Source: Gentiana macrophylla | Taxonomy: Eukaryota; Streptophyta; Magnoliopsida; Gentianales; Gentianaceae | Direction: 5' to 3' | Assembly: GCA_026214975.1 (NCBI GenBank) | Contig: CM047805.1 | Location: forward strand, 193,449,620-193,513,619 | Length of the DNA stretch: 64,000 nt | In this document: positions 1 to 10,335 of the stretch, piece by piece | How the letters are laid out: every line of letters starts with the position of its first letter | Position numbering within the stretch: the stretch's first letter is position 1 | Made by a program: the position numbers and the translations under genes | The notes under the pieces: generated by a model | The model's input: only the letters and a program-made list of their open reading frames with translations | Database searches by the model: none | Told to the model about the DNA's origin: nothing

Positions 1-2351
1 TCCGAATACCATGTGACTTGGTACACTGATCAGGTAGGTTGGCGGCTTGGGTCAATCTTTGGGATCGAAACGTCGTCTTTCGACCTAATCCGGTGGTACA
101 CTTTCAATATGCCTTTGAGTCAACACTGAGGACAAGATCTACCTAACGATCATCCTTAATCCGACCTAAAGTCAGAATCAGTATCATCACTTATATTCTA
201 GTTTGCACCTGAATATACTAGCATATTATTCCTCATTCTCCCGAAGAGACTTGAGGATTGACTAAACATCCCATTTAGTATTCATCTGCAGGTTTAGATA
301 ACCATTCCTGAGAGGTAGGGTAGACTACATCGTTGAATGTTGCATAAATGCAAGAATATCTTAACTAGGTGAATAGATGGGATTGCCAATGATCGATTCT
401 TGAGAATTTGAGCGAATCAAATCCTTTAGAATGAATCCCGATGGCATGTCAGACTCTGACTTCTGATAAAACACCTATCTTGTTCCCAACTGTTTCAGTG
501 TTACCATTCACAAACACTAATCTACATACTACTTTACTAATATCGAAGCCCAGTCTACGAAAGACTTATCAATATTGTGGTCAAGTCCATATATTAAAAT
601 ATATGACATTGAAATGACCTAGAGGTTTGCTTTAATCCCCAAAGGATATAAGCTATGGCAAGTCTCGCAAAAAGGTCTTAGGGAATCACACCTATTTTCT
701 GCTTTGTAACGAATCCGTTATTTGTTCTTTGCTAAAACCCTTATGTTCTGAATGAGTTCAGATTCCGTTGTTCGGCAAGGAAGTCTTAGGGAATCACCCC
801 TATTTCCTGCTTTCTAACGAAATCAAGAAGACTGAGTGGTAAGAGAGATCACGGTCTGGTTAACTCTCTACCTTTTAAGGAATCATCCTTAAATTACTTA
901 GCTTTGCGTTGAAAGTTAAACTTTCCTATTCATTCGACTCTTCTCCGTGTAGTTCCAATTACTCCCACTGGGCCTGAGATACTCAGGTGGTTCTACAAGA
1001 GTTTCAACAGAACTGGAGTATCAAACTCCATTCACAGGGTTATGGCTTTTAAACCAACCTCTATGATCATGATCCTACACAGCCCATAAAGGACTATAGG
1101 TCATCAATCTACCTTATAGACCGTAAGGTCCTGCAATGGGTAATGGACAAACCATACTCCCACTACGTTCGGGGTGGATCGATATACTGATCTAGTTTAG
1201 TAGTTTTTAATATTTTTATCACCAACTGCCGGTGTTGGATGTGGACTGAACAAATCAGTTAGTAACATCTTGAGTACAAATACTTCATGTTCTAAGTTTG
1301 TTATTTTATAGACTCTATCAGACTGAGTTTGACAGCTTAACCGTCATTCTCTGATTTTACGAGTTTTATAACCAACCTTTACTCAATGCATCAAGATATT
1401 TCACGATCTGAACGTGTACGCAAAATTTCCTGTCCTACCTTCAAGCACTCGGGGCTAAATGCCTCTATTTACGGAAGTGGGGTGAACCGAATTCACTCCT
1501 TATCCATAAATGCGTAGGCATCTTTTAGGTAGACTTCTCGGTTTTTCGTTACAACGTAAACCGTTATTTTTGCAACCAATATCTTAAATGAGTTCAGCAG
1601 CATATCGTAGTACATTAATAACTATATAAGGCAAATTTATGGTATATCCTTTAGTGAAAACATTTCACTGGGAGGCAGGCCGAGCATCAGTCCCGAAGAC
1701 TACACAATAACCTATTTCTGAGAGTGGAATACTCTATCTCTGGTGAAATCAGAGATTTTCTCCAAATATTTTGGATAAACTTACCGGAGTCTCGAATAGT
1801 TGTCAGACAAGATGTCACTACTTCAAAAGCTCCCACTAGCTTATACCTTTCATATGACCCCGAAGGTTGTTATGAACAAGCTATGTTACTTCTTTAAATC
1901 TATTATTACCCTTTCCTGATTGAAAGGAAACTTAGTCATTGTTCCTTTGAGACAGTGTTCCTGTGACTGGGAGATTGGAATCACCCTAAGCCAGTCTTCA
2001 GATCTTGTCTTTAGGGAATATGCATTAATTAATAGAATAGAAAGAAGCGTTTATCAAAATACGGAAACCATTTGCGTTTATATATTTTAAGATGTGTAAC
2101 TAATACCTTTTCAGCAATGCTTAGTGGTTCTGACTTTATCAAACAAAAGTCCAAGTCATGGATTCGTGCTACGAATGTTATATTCATCGTCAACAAGACA
2201 AACAAATTATCCTATTGAAATTGAATATGTTCGTTCCAACGAATCCGAAAACAGAAAAAGAATTTTCTGTGATACTCAAGAATTGAATCCGAGATTCATT
2301 TCCTTATATCACTCCCACTAGTCTATCTGAAATAACTGCCCGTTGTCTATT
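1..2351 (-). mobile_element. Decayed Ty1/copia-type element, copy F, left piece (3' half)
   Basis: Read on the minus strand, this stretch matches the plus-strand sequences at about 14320-15830 and 47715-49400, so it is the 3' half of the same family. The end nearest base 1 corresponds to the end of a degenerate copia RNase H region, recognised through its better-preserved equivalent near 49060-49400. No reading frame of useful length survives. The piece stops at 2351, where element E inserted, and resumes at 12020 after the CTATT target duplication. Its 3' LTR would lie to the left of the window. Confidence 0.75.
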
Positions 2352-2713
2352 TGTTGTACTTATTTTTAAGTTTTAGTGATGAGTGCCAGACTAACTGTTA
2401 TAGAGCAAAGGCAAAAAGATGTCTAGATCAAATGTATAGGTTTATAGAGTTTGATCTTTGTATAGGTTTGATCAAACAAGCATTTGTAAAGGTCGGTGAC
2501 TTATATCGTGAGACTAGCTCCAGTCGAGAGGGGTAGTTAGGTCGATAAACTTATCAGAACTCGCCAAGATCAAGGTGAGGGGTCAAACTCAGTTAATGAA
2601 GGATAAGGGATCAAACTTAGTAATTAAAGTCAAGGATATGGAATCAGAATTTAGAGAAGTCTGTGATGACCTAAACTGATTACATATACCTTGTGTACAA
2701 GGTCTAAGTTCCT
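2352..2713 (+). repeat. Truncated 5' LTR of element E
   Basis: Bases 2352-2713 align with the first roughly 360 bp of the 3' LTR (from 10336), with small indels. The match ends at GGTCTAAGTTCC; the 3' copy continues as LTR while this copy passes straight into coding sequence. The rest of the LTR, the primer site and any gag-pol are therefore deleted. Confidence 0.85.
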
Positions 2714-2716
2714 GGA

Positions 2717-5210
2717 TTGGATGATGAAGATGAGGATGAAGAGGCTGTTGACAGTGATGATGATGGAGATGATGGTGATGCTGGTGGTGAGCAGGTTGAG
2801 ACAGTTGTCAAGACTGCTGAACCAAAGAAGATTACTGAGAAAAGAAAGGTTGTTGACACAAGAAAAATAACAGAGATGTTAAAGCCTAAGAAGACAAAGA
2901 AGCAAACAGCACAGACTGCTGAGTCTGCTGTGGGTCCAGCTGAAGTTGAGGTAACTGACCCTGCTGTTGTTTCAAAGAAGAAAACTGTTGCTGAAATTCT
3001 GAAGGAGCAACAAAAGGAATTCAGTAGAAAGAGGAAGTCTACTGAAGTTGAAGATGAACCACTTTCCAAAAGAATGAAGGAGATTGCCAAGAAGAAGCAT
3101 GGCAAGGGTAAACAATTGAGAATTTTGGAAAGTCAGAGAGAACAACAACAACCACAACAACAAGAAGCAGAAGAAGAAGGAGAGGCTATTGAGGCTGAGC
3201 CCTTAACTATTATCAAGCCTACTGAGGATGTAGAGGTTGTCATTGAGCAACCTGCTGGGGAATCACAGCAGACTATTGACCTTGTGCCTGCTGTAGAAAC
3301 TGATGAATCCTCACCTGCAAAGGTACCTGAGCCTACTGAAACTGACCAAGTTGTTGTTGAGAAACTTGTAGAAGAGCCACAGCAACCTACTGAGTCAACA
3401 CCTGCTGTGGTAGCTGAAAGTTTGGTACAAGACCCTGCAAGTCCTGCAATAGTTCAGGGTGAAGAGCAGTCTGCTGCTAACCCTGCTGATGAGCATATAA
3501 GTCAGGGGGAACCAAGTGTGGTACAGATGGAGGAAGTAGGGACTAATATACAATCTAAGCAACCTACTGACCTGGAAACATCTGTTGAGGAAACTCTCAT
3601 CTTGATGATTGGGACCTTTGGAGGTCAGCAAGGTCTTGAATCTGCACCCAGAAAGCCAACTATGCCATATGAGAAGGCACCTAAGAAGGGCAAAGTAGAT
3701 CCCAACTTCAGACAAGTGCAAAAATATTTCCAATGGAAGTTTGGATTCTACAAGAGACAGAAACCAGCTGCTGATCCAATGAGTGGATTTGAAGAATGGG
3801 CATTTGATCAGCTGGGTGTGGACAGCCTATTGGATTTAATAGATACAACCATGCTGCAATCTAGGCTGATGGATCTGTTGGATGAAGGAAAGAAAAGTGG
3901 AGCAATTATGTTCAGAGATGCAAAGTACACACCTGACAGTGATTCATCTGATTCTGATGATGATCCCCCCATGTTCCCTGGGGAGACCAGTGCAGTGGCT
4001 AGAGGAACAACTGATGAAGCCACTGGTCAAGGATCTATTGATGGTGCAGAAGATGAACTCATCGATCTTTGTAAGTCTCTTTGAAGATCAGAATGAAGTT
4101 TTGGATGATGAAAGGGTTACTGATCATATTGAGCCAAGTGTCAGTTTTGAGAATTCAATTCAATATCAAGATAGGGTTGACACTGAGGACACCTTAACCA
4201 AAACTGCAAATTTTCTGAGAAGGATTGGTGATATTGGGGAATTTCAACAAGAAAATATGGATACATTCCCTGATCAGGTTGTTGTTGCACAAATTTCAAC
4301 AGAACCAAGACAAGAAGTGGAGGTACAGTTCTTCGAGGATCAAACAAAGACCTAGACACAAAGTTGGAGCAGAGAGGTACAGGTTCTGCCGAGGTACAAA
4401 CAAAGACTGGACAAAGGTTGGAACAAACTTTGGGTTTAGAGAAAACCCATGCTGTGGTTGAAGAGGCTGCTGTAGTGGAGCCTACTGGAGTCAAGACCAC
4501 TGTAAGGAAAGATGGTCAGCAGACTGCTGTTATTGATGAGAATGAACAGCTGCTGGACTATGACTATAGTGATAAGGAGTTTCAAATTCCTGAAGAAGAA
4601 CATATTGATATTGAACCCCCACAGGCATTTGTACCTATTCTTGAAGAACCAGCTCTTGATCCTATTCTGGAGGAATATCAAGGACCTAACCCTGCTGGAC
4701 TGGATATGAGTTTTGCAATGGTTATCAGCAGACATAGGCCACAATACAATGTAGAAGAGCCTACTGATGGAGCTGATGGAGGAATGGCTGGTGGGGTACC
4801 AGCACATCTCATGGAAGAGTTGAGGACAGTTAGAAATGACATTGCAAATCTAAGAACTCAACTTGACAGAAAAGAGAAGAGATTTGAAGATCTGATCAAT
4901 TTGGTGGAAAATAGAGGGAGGACTACAGAAACAGTTGCCTCCAATATTACCTCAAATCAGTATGCTCTTGCAGACCTTACCCTGGAAGTGAGAGGAATTA
5001 AGCAAGGAAATACAATGAAGGAGAAGTTTCTGAAAGATCAATTTGAAGCCATCCACCAGAAACTTGACAAACTTGCTGAAGCACCTAAGCCTGCTGAGGC
5101 TACTGGAACATCTCAACCTGCTGGAGTGGATCCTAAGCTTACTGAGAGGATCAATCCACTGGAGTGAACTTTGCAATCAAGGATTACTGCAGTTGATACA
5201 AGAACTGAAA
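2717..5210 (+). pseudogene. Acidic, coiled-coil extra ORF of element E, first part
   Basis: The frame is open from the deletion junction, with no ATG at its start (TTG then Asp-Asp-Glu), so the protein is 5'-truncated. It begins with an Asp/Glu-rich stretch, then Lys-rich blocks, a Gln-rich run, and a long Glu/Pro/Thr/Val-rich region of repeated EPT/EEP-like phrases. A more ordered part around 3650-3900 contains WKFGFYKRQKP. The region after about 4800 is a predicted coiled coil (ELRTVRNDIANLRTQLDRKE). The frame shifts at about 4080 and returns to the original phase at about 4360, and a TGA at 5165 interrupts it. It would continue across the inserted gypsy element into 9535-10172. I know no function. 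An env-like or extra ORF of a SIRE-type element is possible; a captured host fragment is the alternative. Confidence 0.6.
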
Positions 5211-5977
5211 TGATGTGAAATTGCGTGGATCTAGGAAAAGCGGTATTTGGATTCAAGTCTTTCTCCTCGACACAACTACAACAATTGCGTAGAAGCACCT
5301 TGGAATATTTTTCGAGAGCTCCTCGACACAGTCTCAACTTGTGAGAAAGCACCTTGGAATAACCTCAACACATAGAAAACCTGTTTCTAAGCACCTTGGT
5401 ATAGGACACCCACAAAGGTTGCTCAAGCCTTTGATAATCCGAAAGAACCTCTATCCAGAGAATTCAACACACTAATCCAAGTGTAGAAAATATAAAATTT
5501 GATTAATGATTCAAAAGTAGATTGTTTACAAGTACATAGCTTGGGTATTTATAGGTGTAAAATGATAACTTCTAGCTAAAAAAAACACTTCAAATTTCGG
5601 CCCCTACATGCTCCAAGAAATCCTTCCATGTCTTCTATGCAACCTTGTAGTTTTCAAGTAAGACTTTTGATATTTTTGAGGACTAGGATACTTTGAACAA
5701 ACTCAAAATGGCGCCACCCATTTATTTATCTACTTAAAATGTTACATATATTATGGTATAGTAACATTGTTCATTTATTTAATAATTACTTAATTAATCC
5801 GAGATCCCGTCGAATAAATGACGGTCTTCAAAACTTCAAAATCTTCATTATTCATGGACTTGTAATCTTGAATTAATATCCAATGAGTCGAGCTTAATTC
5901 TGCGTTGGAGTCGGGTGTCGGGTCCAAGTTTAGTTGTGACGGGTGGTGGAGTGTCGGAGCTCTCTATATTTACATCA
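5211..5977 (-). repeat. 3' LTR of the gag-protease element
   Basis: 767 bp, reading TGATGTGAAATTG to TTTACATCA on the plus strand. It pairs with 8793-9529. Compared with that copy it has an extra segment near 5415-5460 and lacks a short one near 9235. On the element's strand the gag-protease frame ends inside this LTR. Confidence 0.9.
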
Positions 5978-8207
5978 TTCCCTCCCGTTTGAGAAGGATT
6001 CGTCCTCGAATCAGAAGGACATCATAAAACTGATCACTTCGCATAAATTTTAGAGAACCCACATAAAATGCCATTATTATTCCGGGATCAAATATATTGC
6101 ATAGAGACAACTCCAAATTATCCGCATGGTGAGATGGCGATCCATGCTTTACCAAAGAAAAATGAGAAATATCCCTCGGCTTGATGTAAATGTGGTTGAA
6201 GACCTTTCCATCCACAAATTTAGGCGCACCCATTTCCACCTTCTCACCAAGAAATATAGGGCTAATTTTTTCCGCCAATTCCTCCACACCTTCACTTTTT
6301 TCTTTGATTGTTTCCACAAATTTCTCTTCAGTTATAGCTCCCGGAGAAAAATCAATTTGATGCTCCACTCCCCGTAGTGGTGGTAATCCACGTGGTTCTT
6401 CTTCAGGAAATACATTCTCAAATTCCTGTAAAAGAGTTAGAACAATATCGGGAAGAGTTCCCGCAAGATCAGATATAATCATATAACAAGGATATGAAAT
6501 AGAAAAATCACTATTAATTCCCGAATGAGATATCAATGGATAAAAATCCTTATATATGAACAAAATCGGAGTCTGAACAGCCGCACAACTCACTTTCTTA
6601 TCACGAGTTTGTGAGTTAATTTTTACAGGCTCGGGCGGTACTTTCACAACCTCTTTTTCAGAAGAAGTACGTGTTTGTTCTCTTCTTTCAGCAAATTTGA
6701 CATAATCGGCATGAGCCTCGTGTGGAAGTAACGGACTCAAAGTGATACGCTTGTCGTTGTGGGTCAAAGTATATTTATTGAGAAACCCATCATAAATAAC
6801 ATGCTTATCAAATTGCCAAGGACGGCCAAGTAACAAATGAGTGACATGCATTGGAACAACATCGCAAAGAACTTTATCGTCATATTTTGACAAGCTAAAA
6901 CTCACGTATGCTTGCTTTGTCACTTTCACGGATCCACTCTCGTTCAACCATTGCAATTTATTAGGTTGTGCATGTTTTATTGTTGGAATTTTTAACTTCT
7001 CAACAACCTCACTACTAATCGCATTGGTACAACTACCGGAGTCAATTATCATCATGCAAATTTTTCCTTCGATCAGACAACGAGTTTGAAAAATATTCTC
7101 ACGTTGTATTTCATTGTTATCAATTTGACTCACCGTGCTAAGGACCTTTTTTGTTACAAACAGTGCGCGCTCATCATAAAAAGTACCTTGGTCTTCATTC
7201 TCATCGACCTCAACTTTTTCACTTTCATTAACTATTTCATTCTCATCCTCCGATTCTGACTGATATAATCCATCCTTATTAGCAATATAAGAGCGCTTAT
7301 TTCCACATTCATTAGCCTTATGTCCCAACCCTTTGCATTTATAACAAATCACAGGTTCTTCAGATTTTCCCTTAGGCGCAGATTGGGGAGGGGTATATTT
7401 AACAGCAGAATTTTTAACAGGAAACTTACCTCCGTCGCCCTTAGATGATGTCGGCCTATATGGAGCGGTGTTGGAAATTTTTCTAAGTTGTGCTTTCCGC
7501 CTTTTGAGTTGATTTTCTTTAGTCAAAGCTGCATGTACCATTTCATTGTAAGTTGTACAATTCATCATCTCAACCGGGTCGGCTATCTCAGGTCGCAATC
7601 CTGCCAAAAACCGAGCCATGGTGTGTTCATCGGATTCGTCCGTATGGGTGCGAATTAATGCCATCTCCAATTCATATTGATAGGCTTGAACATATTTCTC
7701 GCATTGTTGGAGAGTTTGCAATTTCCCCACTTGCTCCCGTCGATACGACTCGGGCACCCACTTCCTATGCATCTCATTTTTAAGTACTTCCCAAGAGGAT
7801 ATCACCTGTTGTCTTGATTTCCTGCGCTTTTCATTAGTTTTCTGAAACCAAAGCATAGGTCGTTCCTCAAATTCACTTGTGGCAAGTTGAACCTTAGTTC
7901 TTTCCGAATAATTATGACAATCAAATATTTGCTCAATTTTAAGAACCCAAGAAAAATACTCATCAGGATTAGAATTACCTTTAAACGCCGGAATTTTCTG
8001 TTTAATACCTTGGAGATTTTCTCTTGGTGCCGCCAAGACAGTAGCTGCATCGTCAAGATCGTCATCGCCATTTGCAGAATGATTACTGGGTTCAGGACCG
8101 TGTGCCGGAACACCTTGTGCCAGTTGCAGCTGTGCAAACCGATCATCTATTCTTTGAATCAACATTTGAGTAATCTGTTGTAGGCGTTGTTGGTCCACCT
8201 CATCCAT
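5970..8207 (-). CDS. Gag-protease polyprotein, RT-INT deleted, with orphan C-terminus
   Basis: This is an uninterrupted frame of 745 codons from the first in-frame ATG (MDEVDQQRL). The N-terminus is Gln-rich and probably helical. The gag core spans about residues 70-245 (IPAFKGNSNPDEYFSWVLKI). A CCHC zinc knuckle, CYKCKGLGHKANEC, lies at residues 288-301, and an acidic linker follows. The aspartic protease is at about 375-480 with active site DSGS at 389-392. The frame reaches the usual protease-RT linker (GLPPLRGVEHQIDF, about 607-620) and then leaves the expected path. Instead of RT there are about 100 residues I do not recognise (about 626-730). The last codons read through the polypurine tract and stop inside the LTR. 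A different frame there still spells an integrase-like tail (RTNPSQTGGND), so an internal deletion removed RT to INT and changed phase. The long open frame suggests a young insertion. Confidence 0.85.
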   Translation of the reverse strand: MDEVDQQRLQQITQMLIQRIDDRFAQLQLAQGVPAHGPEPSNHSANGDDDLDDAATVLAAPRENLQGIKQKIPAFKGNSNPDEYFSWVLKIEQIFDCHNYSERTKVQLATSEFEERPMLWFQKTNEKRRKSRQQVISSWEVLKNEMHRKWVPESYRREQVGKLQTLQQCEKYVQAYQYELEMALIRTHTDESDEHTMARFLAGLRPEIADPVEMMNCTTYNEMVHAALTKENQLKRRKAQLRKISNTAPYRPTSSKGDGGKFPVKNSAVKYTPPQSAPKGKSEEPVICYKCKGLGHKANECGNKRSYIANKDGLYQSESEDENEIVNESEKVEVDENEDQGTFYDERALFVTKKVLSTVSQIDNNEIQRENIFQTRCLIEGKICMMIIDSGSCTNAISSEVVEKLKIPTIKHAQPNKLQWLNESGSVKVTKQAYVSFSLSKYDDKVLCDVVPMHVTHLLLGRPWQFDKHVIYDGFLNKYTLTHNDKRITLSPLLPHEAHADYVKFAERREQTRTSSEKEVVKVPPEPVKINSQTRDKKVSCAAVQTPILFIYKDFYPLISHSGINSDFSISYPCYMIISDLAGTLPDIVLTLLQEFENVFPEEEPRGLPPLRGVEHQIDFSPGAITEEKFVETIKEKSEGVEELAEKISPIFLGEKVEMGAPKFVDGKVFNHIYIKPRDISHFSLVKHGSPSHHADNLELSLCNIFDPGIIMAFYVGSLKFMRSDQFYDVLLIRGRILLKREGMM
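5978..5998 (-). other. Polypurine tract of the gag-protease element
   Basis: On the minus strand the sequence CTCAAACGGGAGGGAA directly precedes the LTR start TGATG. This is the expected primer for plus-strand DNA synthesis. The tract is also translated as part of the gag-protease frame. Confidence 0.75.
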
Positions 8208-8563
8208 ACCAGGAATTTGATTGTGGTTGTTCAAATTTTTTTTTGAATGTGTGTTGTTTCTCAAGATTGAAGATTATACCGAATATATCAAGCAACTTAG
8301 AAACCTTGAGGATTTCTTACAACGAGATGTAGACACAAGAAGTTAAGTGTCTTCGGAAATTCTAGGCGCTACTCTGAAATTTAGAAAATATCGAGAGACG
8401 AAAAATACTACAAAATGTAACACAAATTATTGAAGTGTATAAATCGATTTTTTTTAACTTGTTGCTCGTACGGAACAGTATGCTCGTGCGGAACAAATTA
8501 TTTTTCAAATACACACAATTTACTTGTGCACCCCTTTTTTTATTATTTTTATATAAATAAATA

Positions 8564-8567
<4 letters not shown>

Positions 8568-8645
<78 letters not shown>
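8568..8645. repeat. (AT)n microsatellite, about 39 units
   Basis: An uninterrupted run of alternating A and T in the untranslated leader of the gag-protease element, between the primer site and the gag start. Confidence 0.95.
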
Positions 8646-8647
<2 letters not shown>

Positions 8648-8779
8648 TCGTATAAATAAAGTGTTCTTCAAATACACACGATTATATGCATACTATGGTT
8701 CTTCAGGTACATACGATTATATGCAACAATAAGGAAGGTAATAAGATGAATGATAGAATACCGTCGATTCCGCCTTGTT

Positions 8780-8790
8780 CTCTGATACCA
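8780..8790 (-). other. Primer binding site, tRNA-Met type
   Basis: On the minus strand TGGTATCAGAG lies two bases inside the 5' LTR. This matches the standard initiator tRNA-Met primer site of plant LTR elements. Confidence 0.8.
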
Positions 8791-8792
8791 AC

Positions 8793-9529
8793 TGATGTGA
8801 AATTGCGTGGATCTAGGAAAAGCGGTATTTGGATTCAAGTCTTTCTCCTCGACACAACTACAACAACTGCGTAGAAGCACCTTGGAATATTTTTCGAGAG
8901 CTCCTCGACACAGTCTCAACTTGTGAGAAAGCACCTTGGATAACCTCAACACTTAGAAAACCTGTTTCTAAGCACCTTGGTATAGGACACCCAGAGAATT
9001 CAACACACTAATCCAAGTGTAGAAAATATAAAATTTGATTAATGATTCAAAAGTTGATTGTTTACAAGTACATAGCTTGGGTATTTATAGGTGTAAAATG
9101 ATAACTTCTAGCTAAAAAAAACACTTCAAATTTCAGCCCCTACATGCTCCAAGAAGTCCTTCCATGTCTTCTATGCAACCTTGTAGTTTCCAAGTAAGAC
9201 TTTTGATATTTTTGATGACTAGGATACTTTGAACCTATTTTCTTCATGGAAAACTCAAAATGGCGCCACCCATTTATTTATCTACTTAAAATGTTACATA
9301 TATTATGGTATAGTAACATAGTTCATTTATTTAATAATTACTTAATTAATCCGAGATCCCGTCGAATAAATGACGGTCTTCAAAACTTCAAAATCTTCAT
9401 TATTCTTGGACTTGTAATCTTGAATTAATATCCAATGAGTCGAGCTTAATTCTGCGTTGGAGTCGGGTGTCGGGTCCAAGTTTAGTTGTGACGGGTGGTG
9501 GAGTGTCGGAGCTCTCTATATTTACATCA
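8793..9529 (-). repeat. 5' LTR of the gag-protease element, with TATA box
   Basis: 737 bp, paired with 5211-5977. On the minus strand TATAAATA at 9082-9089 (5546-5553 in the other copy) is the likely core promoter. The outer end is followed by the TGAAA target duplication. Confidence 0.9.
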
Positions 9530-9534
9530 TGAAA

Positions 9535-10172
9535 TTATGGAGGGACAACTGTGTAACCTGATTATCACACAGGAGAGTGTTCATGGCCTGCTGTCCCGTT
9601 TTGTTGATGATGTCACTAAGGGGGAAGAGGGCCAAACAGCAGAAGCAAAAGAGGCTGCCATAATTTTTCACAAGAAAAGATGGGAGGCTGATACTAATGC
9701 ATTCAGGGAACTTGCACCTGGCAGACTTCCACTTACTGATGATCTTCTCAAGCAATACAAGAATGAGTACCACAACAAAAGGAAACCTTATCATGACAAT
9801 GGATTTCATGAAGGTTTAAACTCATTTCTGAGCTTAATGTTTTGGGAAGCAAGGGTTAAAGCCTTGAGGGCCAGTTATAGAGGTAGAAGAGGTGGAAGAG
9901 GTGGAAGAAGTGGTAGAGGTGAAAGGATTATGCCTATCACAAAAGCAAATGACTCACTTGATGAATTCAAAGAACTTTACATGAGATTAGGATTCAGAGT
10001 AAATCAAATTCATCTCATTCTACCTGAAGCATGGAAGTGGTAGAAAGAAGTGAATTCCTACATTGATTTCACTCTGATTGAAAATGAATGGATGAGAGAA
10101 ATGATTGAAGAGATAAGAGCCTACCAAGAGCAAGTGGAGAAGGCAAGGGAAGAAAGAGAAAGAAGACAGTAG
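9535..10172 (+). pseudogene. Extra ORF of element E, second part (C-terminus)
   Basis: Removing the inserted gypsy element and one TSD copy brings this frame into register with the one ending at 5210. It opens with a helical region, then PGRLPLTDDLLKQY, a basic Arg/Gly-rich patch near 9880-9930 (RGRRGGRGGRSGRGE) that could bind nucleic acid, and KANDSLDEFKELYMRLGF. A TAG at about 10041, where Trp is likely, interrupts it. The remaining codons end at TAG 10170-10172 in a Glu/Arg-rich helix. No family is recognised. Its position just before the polypurine tract fits a 3'-terminal extra ORF. Confidence 0.6.
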
Positions 10173-10335
10173 ATCAGCAGACTTTATATGTTTTATCTTT
10201 GTTGTATCTAGACTGTAATACTTTGAACAGATGATTATAATGAGATATGACTAGAATTTGTTCTATTTTTGTTTTTAATCTTTTTGCTTTGCTGTTAAGT
10301 GAGGGTAGTGGCATCATCACCAAAAAGGGGGAAAT
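10173..10335 (+). other. 3' untranslated region and polypurine tract of element E
   Basis: About 160 bp without coding sequence ending in AAAAAGGGGGAAATT, immediately before the LTR start TGTTGGAC. Confidence 0.75.

Larger units (their letters stand above)
5211..9529 (-). mobile_element. Non-autonomous gag-protease gypsy element (chromovirus-like), complete
   Basis: This is a 4.3-kb element flanked by TGAAA at 5206-5210 and 9530-9534. It has two LTRs of 767 and 737 bp, a tRNA-Met type primer site next to the right LTR, and a polypurine tract next to the left LTR, so it is transcribed leftwards. Its only coding region is a gag-protease frame with no RT, RNase H or integrase. The gag and protease resemble those of the 40857-47709 element (both have PMHVTHLLLGRPWQFD), a likely type of helper. 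The two LTRs differ mainly by an indel of a few tens of bases and scattered changes. Confidence 0.9.

Noticed and set aside
2717..4084. 455-codon acidic frame as a cellular nuclear gene
   Set aside because: It lies between LTRs with a perfect target duplication, has no start codon, and passes directly into LTR sequence upstream.
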